Assembly: GCF_002954325.1 (NCBI RefSeq) | Contig: NZ_MQVX01000001.1 | Coordinates: 2,409,383 to 2,473,382 of the forward strand | Length of the DNA: 64,000 nt | Source of the DNA: Aureicoccus marinus | GTDB taxonomy: Bacteria > Bacteroidota > Bacteroidia > Flavobacteriales > Flavobacteriaceae | Direction: 5' to 3' | In this document: in pieces, positions 51,528 through 61,309 of the stretch | How positions within the stretch are numbered: the first letter of the stretch is position 1 | Layout: each line of letters starts with the position of its first letter | Notes under the pieces: model-generated | What the model saw: only the letters and a program-made list of their open reading frames with translations | Databases searched by the model: none | What the model was told of the DNA's origin: nothing | Made by a program: the position numbers and the translations under genes

Positions 51528-53717
51528 CTATTCCACAATTGCTTCTTCCAATAAAACAAAATCCAGATGGCGTTTTTCTAAATCCGCGTTTTTCACTCGC
51601 ACATAAACGACATCTCCTAACTGATACATTTTGCCGCTGCGCTGCCCCACAATAGCAAATTGTCTTTCATCATAAATGTAGTGATCATCTTTGATCTCGC
51701 GAATCCGGACCATACCCTCACATTTATTCTCGGCAATTTCAACATAGATCCCCCATTCGGTTACGCCAGAAATAACCCCCTTAAAATCCTGATCCATATG
51801 CTTCTGCATAAAACGGATCTGCATATATTTTATCGAATCCCTTTCGGCATTCGCTGCCAGTACCTCGCGATCGGACGAATGTCGGCATCGCTCTTCATAA
51901 ACGGCTGCTTTAGCCGATTTCCCCCCATCTAAATAGTGCTGTAAAAGTCGATGCACCATTACGTCCGGATACCGTCGAATAGGAGAGGTGAAGTGGCTGT
52001 AAAAATCAAAAGCCAGTCCGTAATGACCAATATTTTCTGTCGAGTACACCGCCTTACTCATACTGCGAATGGCCAGGGTATCGACCATATTCTGTTCCCG
52101 TGAACCCTTGACATCGTCAAGCAATTTATTCAAGGATTGACTGATGGACTTCTTGTCTTTTAAGTTCAGACTATGACCAAAACGAGAAATCACTCCGTTC
52201 AAGGCGAAGAGCTTATCCATGTCGGGTTCGTCATGAATCCGGTAAACGAATGTCTTTTTTTGCTTTCCTATGAATTCTGCCACTCGACGGTTGGCAAGCA
52301 ACATAAATTCTTCGATCAATTTATTCGCCGCTTTCGACCGTTTAAAGTAAACTCCGGTCGGGTCATTTTCTTCATCCAATTGAAAACGAACCTCAATTTT
52401 ATCAAAAGAGATAGCTCCCAATTTCATCCGGCGTGCCCGCATGATCATGGCCAGGCGATTCAACTCCAATACCGCTTCCTTGATTTGGTCCGAAACCGTG
52501 TAGGCGGCGCCCCGAATAGAAACTTCCTCCGGAATTTCGGCTTCTTCTGTTTCTATAATGTGCTGGGCTTCTTCGTAAGCGAAACGTTCATCTGAATAGG
52601 TCACGGTTCTTCCGAACCACTGATCCCGAATGTTCGCATGATCATCTAAAGTGAAGACCGCAGAGAAGGTGTATTTTTCTTCATGAGGTCGCAAAGAACA
52701 CGCTTGGTTCGATAGAATTTCCGGCAACATGGGGACTACACGATCCACCAGGTAAACCGAAGTTGCCCGGGCGTAGGCTTCCTCATCCAAAAGGGTGTCC
52801 GGTTCCAGATAATACGAAACATCAGCAATGTGAATACCGACTTCTACCCAGCCATTCTCCAGGCGTTGAAACGAAAGGGCATCATCAAAATCCTTGGCAT
52901 CCTTGGGATCGATCGTAAAGGTGAGCACCTCCCGAAAATCTCTCCGCTTGGTAATCTCTTCCGGTAAAATTCGGGTATCGATATTATTGGCAAACTTCTC
53001 TATTTCAGGCTCAAAGCGATAAGGTAAACCGTACTCGGCCAGAATAGAATGAATCTCGGTATTGTGTTCTCCAGGCTTTCCTAACACTTCGACGACCTGA
53101 CCGTAAGGAGAATCAGCTTCCTCCGGCCAAGCTCCGAGTTTAACCAGAACTTTATCCCCGTCTTCTGCCCCGTTTAGCGCATCACTGGGAATGAAAATAT
53201 CGGTATACATGCGGGTATCCATCGGACGTAAAAAAGCGTAAGCATTGGCTTTGTCCACAATCCCTACATAGGTGTCTTTTTTTCGTTCCAACACCCGGTG
53301 AATTTGGGCTTCCATTTTCTTACCCCTTCTCTTAGGTAAAAGAGAAAACTCCACCCGATCCCCGTGAAACGCGCGTCCTAAACGGTTGCCCTGAACAAAA
53401 AGATCATCCTGAAAGTCATCTGAAATGAGGTAGGCATTTCCGGAACTGGTCAGATCGACAAGACCTTCAAATTTGTCGCCTCTGCCTTCCAAAACAGCGA
53501 ACTGCCCCCGGGATACTTCCCGTATTCGGTTCTTGGCTTTTAGCTGTCCGAGTCTCTTTATCAGTTGGTTACGACTTTGGGTATCGGTTACCCCCAGTTT
53601 TTGAGCGATATCTTTATACGAAAAGGACTTCTTCGGAGAGCCTTCCAGGACCGTAAAAATCCCTTTAGTCAATTCGTTCTTCCGCTGATTACTCGCCCTC
53701 TTTTTCCTTTTCGCCAT
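51528..53717 (-). CDS. rnr: Ribonuclease R
   Basis: A 729-residue 3'-to-5' exoribonuclease of the RNB family that degrades structured RNA. A basic N-terminus (AKRKKRASNQRK) is followed by a winged-helix-like region (GSPKKSFSYKDIAQKLGV), cold-shock domains, the RNB catalytic domain with the metal-binding TIDPKDAKDFDDALSF near residue 270, the HFTSPIRRYPDVMVHRLL block near residue 580, and a C-terminal S1 domain (FKGVISGVTEWGIYVEI). Length is normal. It heads the minus-strand unit rnr-GIN-LysE and is divergent from the GNAT gene across a 534-base AT-rich gap. Confidence 0.96.
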   Translation of the reverse strand: MAKRKKRASNQRKNELTKGIFTVLEGSPKKSFSYKDIAQKLGVTDTQSRNQLIKRLGQLKAKNRIREVSRGQFAVLEGRGDKFEGLVDLTSSGNAYLISDDFQDDLFVQGNRLGRAFHGDRVEFSLLPKRRGKKMEAQIHRVLERKKDTYVGIVDKANAYAFLRPMDTRMYTDIFIPSDALNGAEDGDKVLVKLGAWPEEADSPYGQVVEVLGKPGEHNTEIHSILAEYGLPYRFEPEIEKFANNIDTRILPEEITKRRDFREVLTFTIDPKDAKDFDDALSFQRLENGWVEVGIHIADVSYYLEPDTLLDEEAYARATSVYLVDRVVPMLPEILSNQACSLRPHEEKYTFSAVFTLDDHANIRDQWFGRTVTYSDERFAYEEAQHIIETEEAEIPEEVSIRGAAYTVSDQIKEAVLELNRLAMIMRARRMKLGAISFDKIEVRFQLDEENDPTGVYFKRSKAANKLIEEFMLLANRRVAEFIGKQKKTFVYRIHDEPDMDKLFALNGVISRFGHSLNLKDKKSISQSLNKLLDDVKGSREQNMVDTLAIRSMSKAVYSTENIGHYGLAFDFYSHFTSPIRRYPDVMVHRLLQHYLDGGKSAKAAVYEERCRHSSDREVLAANAERDSIKYMQIRFMQKHMDQDFKGVISGVTEWGIYVEIAENKCEGMVRIREIKDDHYIYDERQFAIVGQRSGKMYQLGDVVYVRVKNADLEKRHLDFVLLEEAIVE

Positions 53718-54251
53718 TCACTCAAACTTTGAAGCAAATTACGAATATTCCACCGAGAGCTACCCAAGATTTACTTCACAGCTATTAAACTATATATATT
53801 CTTTTTCTTCTTTTTTAAAAATGAAATATGATAATCATTATAGCTTGTTAATGAGCGGGAAAACTTTTCTGTTTTTTATTTGGAAAATGGGTTGTCAATT
53901 CTTGTGAACAGCTTATCGAAAATAGAAGATCAGTGGATCAAGGAATTAACAAAAATATCAACAAGGCTTGACTTGAATTATTGACTGTATTTTTGGAAAA
54001 AAAAGAAGAAAAGTAGCTGTTAATTAGTGGGCCTTTCGATTGGGATAAATCGGAAGCAAAAAATGATCAAATGAAGGGGCTAACTAAAAAGAAAAGTCTA
54101 TCAGCATAATATTTTTGATTTACCAAATCTTCTTTTGGCTTTTTCTGGATTTTGTATTCACATTATCTTCACTTTTTGTCAACTTGATTTTCAAGCAATT
54201 AGACGGCTTGAATAAAGATATTAACATCACTGAAAATCAGTACTTTAGCTT
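53718..54251. other. 534-bp AT-rich intergenic gap
   Basis: No open frame of note lies between the divergent rnr and GNAT genes. The stretch is visibly more AT-rich than its surroundings, with many A and T runs. It holds one TATTTTTG promoter-like box at 53987-53994, about 17 bases downstream of a TTG, which is a plausible plus-strand promoter although 250 bases from the GNAT start. DnaA-box-like 9-mers are present only with two mismatches, at about the rate expected by chance for such composition. I see no tRNA, no clear hairpin and no repeat. Confidence 0.5.
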
Positions 54252-54704
54252 ATGGTAGAGCAATATAAGAGCTTCGAGGAATTGAGTCTCAAGGAGTTGT
54301 ATACCATTTTACAACTGCGCTCTGAAATTTTTGTCGTAGAGCAGAACTGTGTTTATCAGGATCTCGATGGCGAAGACTACAGAGCCATACACTTCTTATG
54401 CACATCAGACCAGAACAAAGGGGACTTAGTGGCGTATTGCCGCATATTTATGCCCGAGAGCAAACAAGAAGAGGCTAAGATTGGACGGGTACTGGTAAAA
54501 GAGGAGCACCGCACCGCTGGTTACGGCAGAAAAATGATGATGTCGGCCATGAAATGGATCAATCAACAGGGTGTTGATAAGATGCGTTTAGAAGCCCAAA
54601 CCTATTTAATCGGCTTTTATTCTTCCTTGGGTTTTGAAGCCCAGGGCGAGGAATACCTGGAAGATGGCATCCCTCATATCAGCATGGCTTTAAGGCCGCA
54701 ATAG
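54252..54704 (+). CDS. ElaA-type GNAT N-acetyltransferase
   Basis: A 150-residue acyl-CoA-dependent acetyltransferase. The start FEELSLKELYTILQLRSEIFVVEQNCVYQDLDGED is the hallmark of the ElaA family, followed by the coenzyme A-binding loop region IGRVLVKEEHRTAGYGRKMM (pattern RxxGxG as RTAGYG) and the C-terminal YSSLGFEAQGEEYLEDGIPHI. The substrate is unknown. Its 3' end overlaps the convergent S41 peptidase gene by 15 bases. The start lies after the 534-base AT-rich gap. Confidence 0.93.
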   Translation: MVEQYKSFEELSLKELYTILQLRSEIFVVEQNCVYQDLDGEDYRAIHFLCTSDQNKGDLVAYCRIFMPESKQEEAKIGRVLVKEEHRTAGYGRKMMMSAMKWINQQGVDKMRLEAQTYLIGFYSSLGFEAQGEEYLEDGIPHISMALRPQ

Positions 54705-56327
54705 TTGTTGATAACGATTACTATTCCCGAGTACGCTTATCGCCTCCTGAATGACCTTATCTTCTTTGAGGTAATGGGTGTACAGCCCTTTACGGTAGAA
54801 ATACCGCTTGAGAAGTTCCTCTTCAATATACTTTTGAATCGGCACCTGATAGGTATCAAGGGCTTTGAGTTTTTCTTGTTGAAAACGTTTTTCCAGTTCG
54901 TCAAAACCAGCTTCAATATCACTGGAAGCTAAATCGTTTTTGGATTCCCTGGCTTTTTTCAACAGGGCTTCTGTGGGGGTGTTGAATTGAATTCCTTCTT
55001 TCTTCGCGAAGTTTTTAAAAGTTTGGTAGTCCTGTGGAGTAAAACGGAAATCACCCAATTCTTTAAATGGGTTTTTGTAATAAAAGTCTGTTGCAAAATT
55101 GAAAAGCACTTCGTTGCCTTGAAGCGAACGAATAAAGTCATTAGTTTGAGCTTCAGCGACGAGAATTTCTGGTAAAACTCCTCCTCCGTCTTGAACAGTA
55201 CGACCGCTTCTGGTAGTAAAGTTTTGGTAATTGCTGTTGCGAACAGCATTTCCGCCTTCGTCTCTGTTCCAATAATCCAAGGCCTGAATACAGCGACCCG
55301 AAGGGGTGTAGTAACGTGAAATAGTCACTTTAAGCTGGGTCCCATAAGTCAAACGCAAAGGGCGTTGAACCAAGCCTTTTCCAAAACTACGACCTCCTAA
55401 AATAACGGCGCGGTCCAAGTCCTGTAATCCACCTGAAACGATTTCACTGGCAGAAGCACTGCGGCCATCGACCAAAATAGCCAATGGAATTTCGGTATCG
55501 ACTGCTTTGTTTTTGGTGCGGTATTCCCGATTGAATTTTTTGACTTTGGAACGGGTTGTAACGATTAACTCCCCTTTAGGAACAAAAAGGTTGACAATTT
55601 CGATCGCTTCCGACAGAAGACCTCCGGGGTTGCCTCGTAAATCCAGCACAATACGCTCTGCTCCTTCTGCTTTTAGGTCTATCAGGGCTTCCTTGGTCTG
55701 AGCAGATGCTTTGCGGTTGAATCGGGTTAGCGCAATGTATCCGGTTTTATCATCGGCTAAAGCGTAAAAAGGAACAGCATCTACTTCTACGTTGGCCCGG
55801 CCAACTGCAGCGGTCATTTGCTTATCCTGGCGTTTATAAATCAATTCAACTTCGGTATTTCGAGCGCCTTTGAGAAGTTCACTTGCATTGCCTTCAAAAC
55901 CGCTCAAGTCCGTTCCATCAATAGAAATTATTTCGTCTCCGGCCTTTAAACCTGCTTGATCGGCCGGATAGCCTTGGTAAGCTTCAACAATCACCACCTT
56001 GTCGGCATAGCTGCGTACGCTGGCTCCAATACCGGAGTACTCTCCGGAGTTGTTGATTTTGTAGGCCTCTACATCCTGTTCGTTCAAAAATGTGGTGTAG
56101 GGATCCAGGTCTTCCAACATGCTTTTAATCGCTGTATCCATCAGGTCTCCCGGATTGGTATCGTCCACGTAATTCATGTTCAATTCTTTGAACAGGGTGG
56201 TGAAAATTTCGATCTGCTTGGCGATTTCAAAGAAGTTGTTGGCAAAGGAAGTATTACCTACCCAAAGCACTGCCACGGTGGCGACAACGAGGGATCTTTT
56301 AAGAATCTGCTTTTTTGTTGCTTTCAT
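54690..56327 (-). CDS. S41 family C-terminal processing peptidase
   Basis: A 545-residue periplasmic serine protease (CtpA/Prc type), taking the ATG at 56325-56327 that precedes a signal-anchor (RSLVVATVAVLWVGNTSFA); the frame is open 22 codons further upstream into rnpA. A PDZ domain is near residues 85-160 (GIGASVRSYADKVVIVEAYQGYPADQAGLKAGDEI). The S41 catalytic core has the Ser in VDGRSASASEIVSGG and the general-base Lys in GGRSFGKGLVQ, plus VLDLRGNPGGLLSEA. It trims C-termini of exported proteins. Its start overlaps the last 29 bases of rnpA, implying translational coupling. Confidence 0.93.
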   Translation of the reverse strand: MKATKKQILKRSLVVATVAVLWVGNTSFANNFFEIAKQIEIFTTLFKELNMNYVDDTNPGDLMDTAIKSMLEDLDPYTTFLNEQDVEAYKINNSGEYSGIGASVRSYADKVVIVEAYQGYPADQAGLKAGDEIISIDGTDLSGFEGNASELLKGARNTEVELIYKRQDKQMTAAVGRANVEVDAVPFYALADDKTGYIALTRFNRKASAQTKEALIDLKAEGAERIVLDLRGNPGGLLSEAIEIVNLFVPKGELIVTTRSKVKKFNREYRTKNKAVDTEIPLAILVDGRSASASEIVSGGLQDLDRAVILGGRSFGKGLVQRPLRLTYGTQLKVTISRYYTPSGRCIQALDYWNRDEGGNAVRNSNYQNFTTRSGRTVQDGGGVLPEILVAEAQTNDFIRSLQGNEVLFNFATDFYYKNPFKELGDFRFTPQDYQTFKNFAKKEGIQFNTPTEALLKKARESKNDLASSDIEAGFDELEKRFQQEKLKALDTYQVPIQKYIEEELLKRYFYRKGLYTHYLKEDKVIQEAISVLGNSNRYQQLLRP

Positions 56328-56682
56328 TTTGAACGATTTGATGCAATGCACTTTCCATAGAACGCAGAATTCGGTTACTGCGTGTAAGTTCACGACTTCT
56401 GTAAATACAGATCAGTCGTACCGGGCCTTCAAGAGGCGCGAGCAGGTGTTGATGTAAGCGATAGGCTTCCCGCATTTGCCGCTTGATGCGGTTGCGGTCT
56501 ACGGCACGCTTAAAACTCCTTTTAGGAGCAATAAAGGCCGCTGCAGAATGCGTCCCTTCCTGTAGAGGGAGGTATTTTATTCGCAGCGGCCCCTGTTGTA
56601 TGGTAAAGCCTTGTTGATACAGGCTTTGTATAGCCGATGAGGATTTTATCCGCTGAGCGGAACCTAATCGACGCTTATTCAT
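56299..56682 (-). CDS. rnpA: Ribonuclease P protein component
   Basis: A 127-residue basic protein that assists the RNase P RNA in maturing tRNA 5' ends. Diagnostic segments are AAFIAPKRSFKRAVDRNRIKRQMREAYR in the middle, where the RNR signature (AVDRNRIKRQMRE) is clear, and the N-terminal RRLGSAQRIKSSSAIQSLY. It is not next to rpmH, as is usual outside Bacteroidota, but lies between M1 and S41 peptidase genes, overlapping both (1 and 29 bases). rnpA is often origin-linked, which fits the parS sites elsewhere in this window. Confidence 0.94.
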   Translation of the reverse strand: MNKRRLGSAQRIKSSSAIQSLYQQGFTIQQGPLRIKYLPLQEGTHSAAAFIAPKRSFKRAVDRNRIKRQMREAYRLHQHLLAPLEGPVRLICIYRSRELTRSNRILRSMESALHQIVQNESNKKADS

Positions 56683-58535
56683 TATTGACCTTGATAAACA
56701 TTGTTATCGCGATCGACATCTGCCATCAGATTCGATGGATCAATCACAATCTGTTCGATTTCTTCTGGTGCAAAAGGGAGTTCCAGAGAATAAGTCGGGT
56801 AAGCCCAAGCCCAGTCAGCAGCAAGGGTGCGCTTCATCTGAGGGTAAGGGTTCTCTTTTTCTCCTCGCATCATACGCAGAGGAATATAGAACAGCTCCGC
56901 TGTGCCGTCTTTCTTTACCACAACCACATCCAAAGGCATGGGCATTAAACCGATACGCTTTAGGTTAAGGGTACTTCCACCTTCGCGCGCATCCAAAGAC
57001 TCAATACCGTAATCGATGGTGTTGGTCGTCTGGGTCCAATCCGTAAGGTACCAGTCCAACTGCATCCCGGAAACTTTTTCGGCTGAGCGCTTAAAGTCGT
57101 TCGGTACTGGGTGTTTGAATTTGAAATCGTGGAAGTAGCGCTTGATGCTTTCCATCAGGTTTTCTTGTCCGATGACGTAAGCCAACTGCGCTAAGAAAAC
57201 CGATCCTTTGCTATAGGCAGAAGCGCCATAAGCACCGTTGAGCTCATAGCGGTCAGCATGCGTAGTCTGTGGGTGCTCAACTCCAGAAGTGGCCAGGCGT
57301 AAATAGCTCCCGTAGCTCCCTGTAAAAGGGTTCTCTCTGTTCTGCTCCATGATTTCATTCATGCAAAGCGAACTGATAAAAGAGGTGAAACCTTCATCCA
57401 TCCACTCGTATTTGGATTCATTGGTCGCAAGCACGTGCTGAAACCAAGAGTGAGCCAGTTCGTGAACCATGACCCCAACCAGGCTGTTGAAGCTGCGCTT
57501 CCCGGTGATCAGCGTACTCATGGCGTATTCCATACCACCATCACCCCCTTGTACAACAGAGTATTGATCATAGGGGTATTGACCGATATTCTTGCTAAAG
57601 AATTCCATAGCCGCAGCTGTTTTGGGCTGCAAATAGGTCCAGTTTTCTTTCAGCTCAGGATCGTCTTTGTAAAAGAAGTGCAGAGTAGGACCGTTTGGCA
57701 TTTCGTATACATCGTGTACATAGTTAGGATCTGCTCCCCACATGAAATCGTGAACCATTGGTGCTTTAAAGTGCCAGGTTTGCTTCTTCTTTTTGCGCTT
57801 CACTTTGGTGCCTTTAGCCTCGTATCCGTGCCCAATTTCGTTCGGATTTTGGAGGTAGCCCGTTCCCCCGATCGTGTAGTCGCTGTCTATGGTGATCTTT
57901 ACATCAAAGTCTCCCCAAACACCGTGAAATTCACGTGCGATATACGGGTTCGGATGCCAACCTTGGGCATCGTATTCGGCTAATTTTGGGTACCACTGAC
58001 TCATTGAAAGAGCAACTCCTTCAGCGGAATTGCGCCCAGAACGACGGATCTGTACCGGCACTTGCCCCTTAAAAACCATGTCCAATTGTGTGCTGGCTCC
58101 AGGCATTAAAGGCTTGGCCAAATCGACGACCAAAATGGTTTCCTCTTCGCTATAAGCAACAGCGGCTCCATCTTGTTTTAAAGACTCTACCCGTAAAAAC
58201 CCAATTTCTTCCGGGCTCAAGGAGGCGATTCGGCTTTTGCCTTCGGAAGTCATTCGACGGTCCGGATCCTTGATGCCCTGTAGGCGGGCATCCATCTCAC
58301 TCCCGGGCTGGAAAGCGTTGAAGTACATATGGTAGAACACCCGGTTCAGGGTATCAGGCGAGTGATTGGTATAGGTCAAGGATTGTTTTCCGTCGTATTG
58401 GAAATTCTTGACATTCATATCAATCTGCATTTTGTAGTCCACTTCCTGTTGCCAGTAAGCGGCATTACTTTGAGCGTGAAGCCCAGCCGTGATGCACGTT
58501 AGGCCAAGCGCCAATAAGAGCAAATTCTTTCGCAT
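56682..58535 (-). CDS. M1 family metallopeptidase (aminopeptidase)
   Basis: A 617-residue exported zinc aminopeptidase. A signal peptide (LLLALGLTCITAGLHAQ) is followed by an M1 N-terminal beta-domain. The catalytic block is VMVHELAHSWFQHVLATNESKYEWMDEGF: HELAH supplies two zinc histidines and the third ligand Glu is in ATNESKY; the preceding substrate-recognition motif is GGMEYAM in place of GAMEN, common in exported Bacteroidota forms. It would take part in peptide breakdown in the periplasm or outside. It overlaps rnpA by one base and begins 29 bases after the S8 peptidase stop. Confidence 0.93.
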   Translation of the reverse strand: MRKNLLLLALGLTCITAGLHAQSNAAYWQQEVDYKMQIDMNVKNFQYDGKQSLTYTNHSPDTLNRVFYHMYFNAFQPGSEMDARLQGIKDPDRRMTSEGKSRIASLSPEEIGFLRVESLKQDGAAVAYSEEETILVVDLAKPLMPGASTQLDMVFKGQVPVQIRRSGRNSAEGVALSMSQWYPKLAEYDAQGWHPNPYIAREFHGVWGDFDVKITIDSDYTIGGTGYLQNPNEIGHGYEAKGTKVKRKKKKQTWHFKAPMVHDFMWGADPNYVHDVYEMPNGPTLHFFYKDDPELKENWTYLQPKTAAAMEFFSKNIGQYPYDQYSVVQGGDGGMEYAMSTLITGKRSFNSLVGVMVHELAHSWFQHVLATNESKYEWMDEGFTSFISSLCMNEIMEQNRENPFTGSYGSYLRLATSGVEHPQTTHADRYELNGAYGASAYSKGSVFLAQLAYVIGQENLMESIKRYFHDFKFKHPVPNDFKRSAEKVSGMQLDWYLTDWTQTTNTIDYGIESLDAREGGSTLNLKRIGLMPMPLDVVVVKKDGTAELFYIPLRMMRGEKENPYPQMKRTLAADWAWAYPTYSLELPFAPEEIEQIVIDPSNLMADVDRDNNVYQGQ

Positions 58536-58564
58536 AATGATGAGTTGTGTTCTTGTGTTAATTA

Positions 58565-60195
58565 TTATTTCGCTGATAAGGCCAAACTCGCCTTTCCTTT
58601 ACTGACCTGATCGGCAAGAAGAAGGGCGTTGTAGGCGTTTAGCATTTTTCCTGATTTCGCAACTTCGTTGAAGCGAGCTGTTTTTCCGTTTTGTCCAGGT
58701 ACGAGCAATTCGGTTTTCGTAGTCAATCCGGATTGCATCAAGATTTGTTTGACCTGAACAGCGCTGAGTTTAGGGTAGTATGAGCGAATCAAAGCAGCAA
58801 CACCACTAACCGCCGGAGCGGCCATGGAAGTCCCATCGCTGTAATCGTATTCACTTCCCGGCACGGTAGAATAAATATCACTACCTGGAGCAAAAAGATC
58901 CACATTGCGGGCACCGTAATTTGAAAAAACGGACAGCATTTCTGGTCCGTATTCTGGAGCCAAGGAGCCGATGGTAATCACGTTGTTGGCAATTTCTTGT
59001 GTTCCAAACCTATGGTCGTTCGGGTAATTCGGATTGCTGGAGTCATCGATGTTGTGGGAATCGTTACCTGCTGCATGAACAATCAACACGTCTTTGGAAG
59101 CAGCGTATTGAATGGCCTCGTATACCCATTCTGCATTTGGCGAGAAGGATTTCCCGAAACTGCAGTTGATGATTCGCGCCCCGTTATCGACCGCATACCG
59201 AATACCAAGGGCAATGTCTTTGTCGTATTCGTCTCCGTTGGGTACCGCCCGAATACTCATGATTTGAACATTCTTGGCTACGCCATCTACTCCGATACCG
59301 TTGTTGCGTTCGGCGGCAATAATACCGGCCACGTGGGTGCCGTGCATTTCGTCTTCATGGCGGTTACTCGGGTCTCCGTTCCCGTAACCCCGATCATTGA
59401 AATCATAAGGGTTGTCGCCTACCACAGCGCGGCCATCCCATTGTACATTGTAGTTGTAATTGGCTTGCTCGGTAAAGTATTGAACGCCAAATTCAATCTC
59501 TTCCAATACTTCTTCAATACTGTCGCCGTAGAGGAACATTTGCTTTAAAATGCCTACGCTTTGTTGCATCTCAGCCTTGGTGATTCTAGCCAGATCTTCT
59601 TTGGTGTAAGAACTTTGGTTGAGCTCTTTCTTAACCGCTGCATCGGCCTGCTTGACAGCGGCCAAGATCTGCGTGTATTGGGCTTTATTTTGTTGCGCCT
59701 TGGGAAGTTCCGCATCGATTTCGGCCTGCGCTTTGGCACGAGTCGCCGCATCACCTAACTGAAGGCGTAACATCCGTGCAGATTCCAGTTGTTCATTATA
59801 GGACTCGCCTAAAAAGTTGTAGCCGTGAATGTCATCGACATAGCCGTTACCATCGTCGTCTTTTCCGTTTCCGGCTTTTTCGCCTTTGTTGGTCCAGATC
59901 ACGTCGTCCAAATCGTTGTGATCCAAGTCAATTCCGGAATCCAATACAGCAACAACAACAGTCGCTCCTTTTCTTTTCCCTAAGAAAGCATACGCACGGT
60001 CCAAACTGATCCCAGGCAGGGTGTCTTGTACCAGGTCGGCCTGCGCCCAGCGCTGCTTTTCAGCATCAGTCAGTTCCATTATTTTGGAAGGGAGGGTGTC
60101 TATGTTCTCTACAGGGGTCGAAACCAAGGTGGTCGATCCACAGCTAGCCAATAGACCAGCACAGACAAGAAGAAGGGGGATTTTGAATAATTCAT
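58565..60195 (-). CDS. S8 subtilisin-like lipoprotein peptidase, frame broken at signal peptide
   Basis: A subtilase with catalytic Asp in VVAVLDSGIDLDHNDL, His in MHGTHVAGIIAAERNN and Ser in DGTSMAAPAVSGVAALI. The continuous frame reaches only MASCGSTTLVST, which is an internal codon and lacks a start. Directly upstream, an ATG at 60193-60195 reads MNYSK and, if one A is added to the run at 60181-60184 (T on the plus strand), continues as IPLLLVCAGLLASCGSTT, a textbook lipoprotein signal with lipobox LLASC. The repaired protein has 543 residues. A long insert of about 130 residues between Asp and His is helical (LGDAATRAKAQAE). It lies between M1 and MBL genes on one strand. Confidence 0.9.
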
Positions 60196-60220
60196 ATAAA
60201 CAGATTAGATCAGTAAAACT

Positions 60221-61085
60221 CTACAGCGAATCGAATATTTCGCTGAATCCAAATATTTCGTCTTTTCGAACCCCTTTTTCTGTGTTTTTTAAGGAGCACA
60301 ACTCGTTGTGGGCGTCATGCTCAAAGAGCAGGAGCCAGTTTTCTTCTGTAGCTTTTTGCAAAAACGGGCCTTTTCGTCCAAGGTGAGCAAGGGCCGGGTG
60401 TCGTACCCCATTACATAAGGTAAGGGAATATGGCCTACCGTGGCAATAAGGTCAGCCGAAAACACCAGGGTTTGACCCTTGTAATCAATGACTGGAAGCA
60501 TTTGTTTTTCGGTATGCCCATCCACACAAAGCACGCGGAAACCCAAAGGAGTATCCTGCAGGTAATCGGTGGAATTTAAAGGCAAAAACTCAAGCTGTCC
60601 ACTCTCTTGAATAGGCAGTATATTTTCTTTTAAGAAGGAGGCTTTTTCCCGTGCATTGGGCTTGGTTGCCCACTCCCAATGGTTTTTGTTGGTCCAGTAT
60701 CGCGCATTCGGAAAGGCGCATTCGTAACTGGTTCGCTTGTCATTCCACTTCACTGCACCCCCACAATGATCAAAGTGCAGGTGGGTCAAAAAAACATCGG
60801 TTACATCCTCGGCAGAAAAGCCTTTTTCTTTCAGGGACTTATGCAGTTCAAAATCACCCAAAGGGAATAGTAGCCGAAAAATTTGTCGGACTGCTTGTTG
60901 CCCATTCCAGTGTCGATCAACACCAAGCGATCGCCATCCTCGATGAGGTAGCACCGGGCAGCAATATCGATTAAATTTTTGGAGTCTGCAGGGTTTGTTC
61001 GGGTCCAAATAGATTTAGGAACCACACCAAACATGGCTCCGCCATCGAGTTTAAACCGCCCTGCCTCAATGGGGTAGAGCTGCAT
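60221..61085 (-). CDS. Metallo-beta-lactamase-fold hydrolase, frame broken twice
   Basis: A 288-residue MBL-fold protein once two one-base deletions are repaired. Frame 1, from the ATG at 61083-61085, gives MQLYPIEAGRFKLDGGAMFGVVPK and LVLIDTGMGNKQSDKFFGYYS. Frame 2 continues with LGDFELHKSLKEKGFSAEDV and the zinc motif LTHLHFDHCGG (HxHxDH). Frame 3 ends with EENWLLLFEHDAHNELCSL and a C-terminal tail to TAG at 60221-60223. Breaks lie near 60855-60858 and in a T-run on the minus strand near 60355-60360. The full fold resembles exported or quorum-lactonase-like MBL proteins of Bacteroidota; the substrate cannot be named. It leads the minus-strand run MBL-S8-M1-rnpA-S41. Confidence 0.88.
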
Positions 61086-61309
61086 AAAAAAGTCAAATGG
61101 GGCTTAAATTAGTAAAAGTGCCGCGGAATAAGGGGAGAGGCAGCTTATTATTCGCCAATTTTTAACAAATCAAAGGGAATCTACCTGCAAAAGAGCCCTT
61201 AAGCCATTCGAACCGAAACAAGCCGAAAAACCCCTGTTTTCTTTGGCCGGACTTCCGCTGAAAAGCCCCGGTTTTGGTCAAAAAAGTTATTTTTAGGCAA
61301 AATTGAATT

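Noticed and set aside
53718..54251. Possible oriC
   Set aside because: No DnaA-box match with fewer than two mismatches and no cluster above chance; dnaA is not in the window. Kept only as a weak observation.
57430..57439. AGCACGTGCT palindrome as a third parS
   Set aside because: It shares only the central CACGTG with parS and lacks the TGTT/AACA arms; it lies within coding sequence.
57435..57983. A 182-codon open frame antisense to the M1 peptidase
   Set aside because: The opposite strand holds an intact peptidase with all catalytic residues; the antisense product has no signature.
58997..59548. A 183-codon open frame antisense to the S8 peptidase
   Set aside because: Shadow of the subtilase frame; no domain seen.
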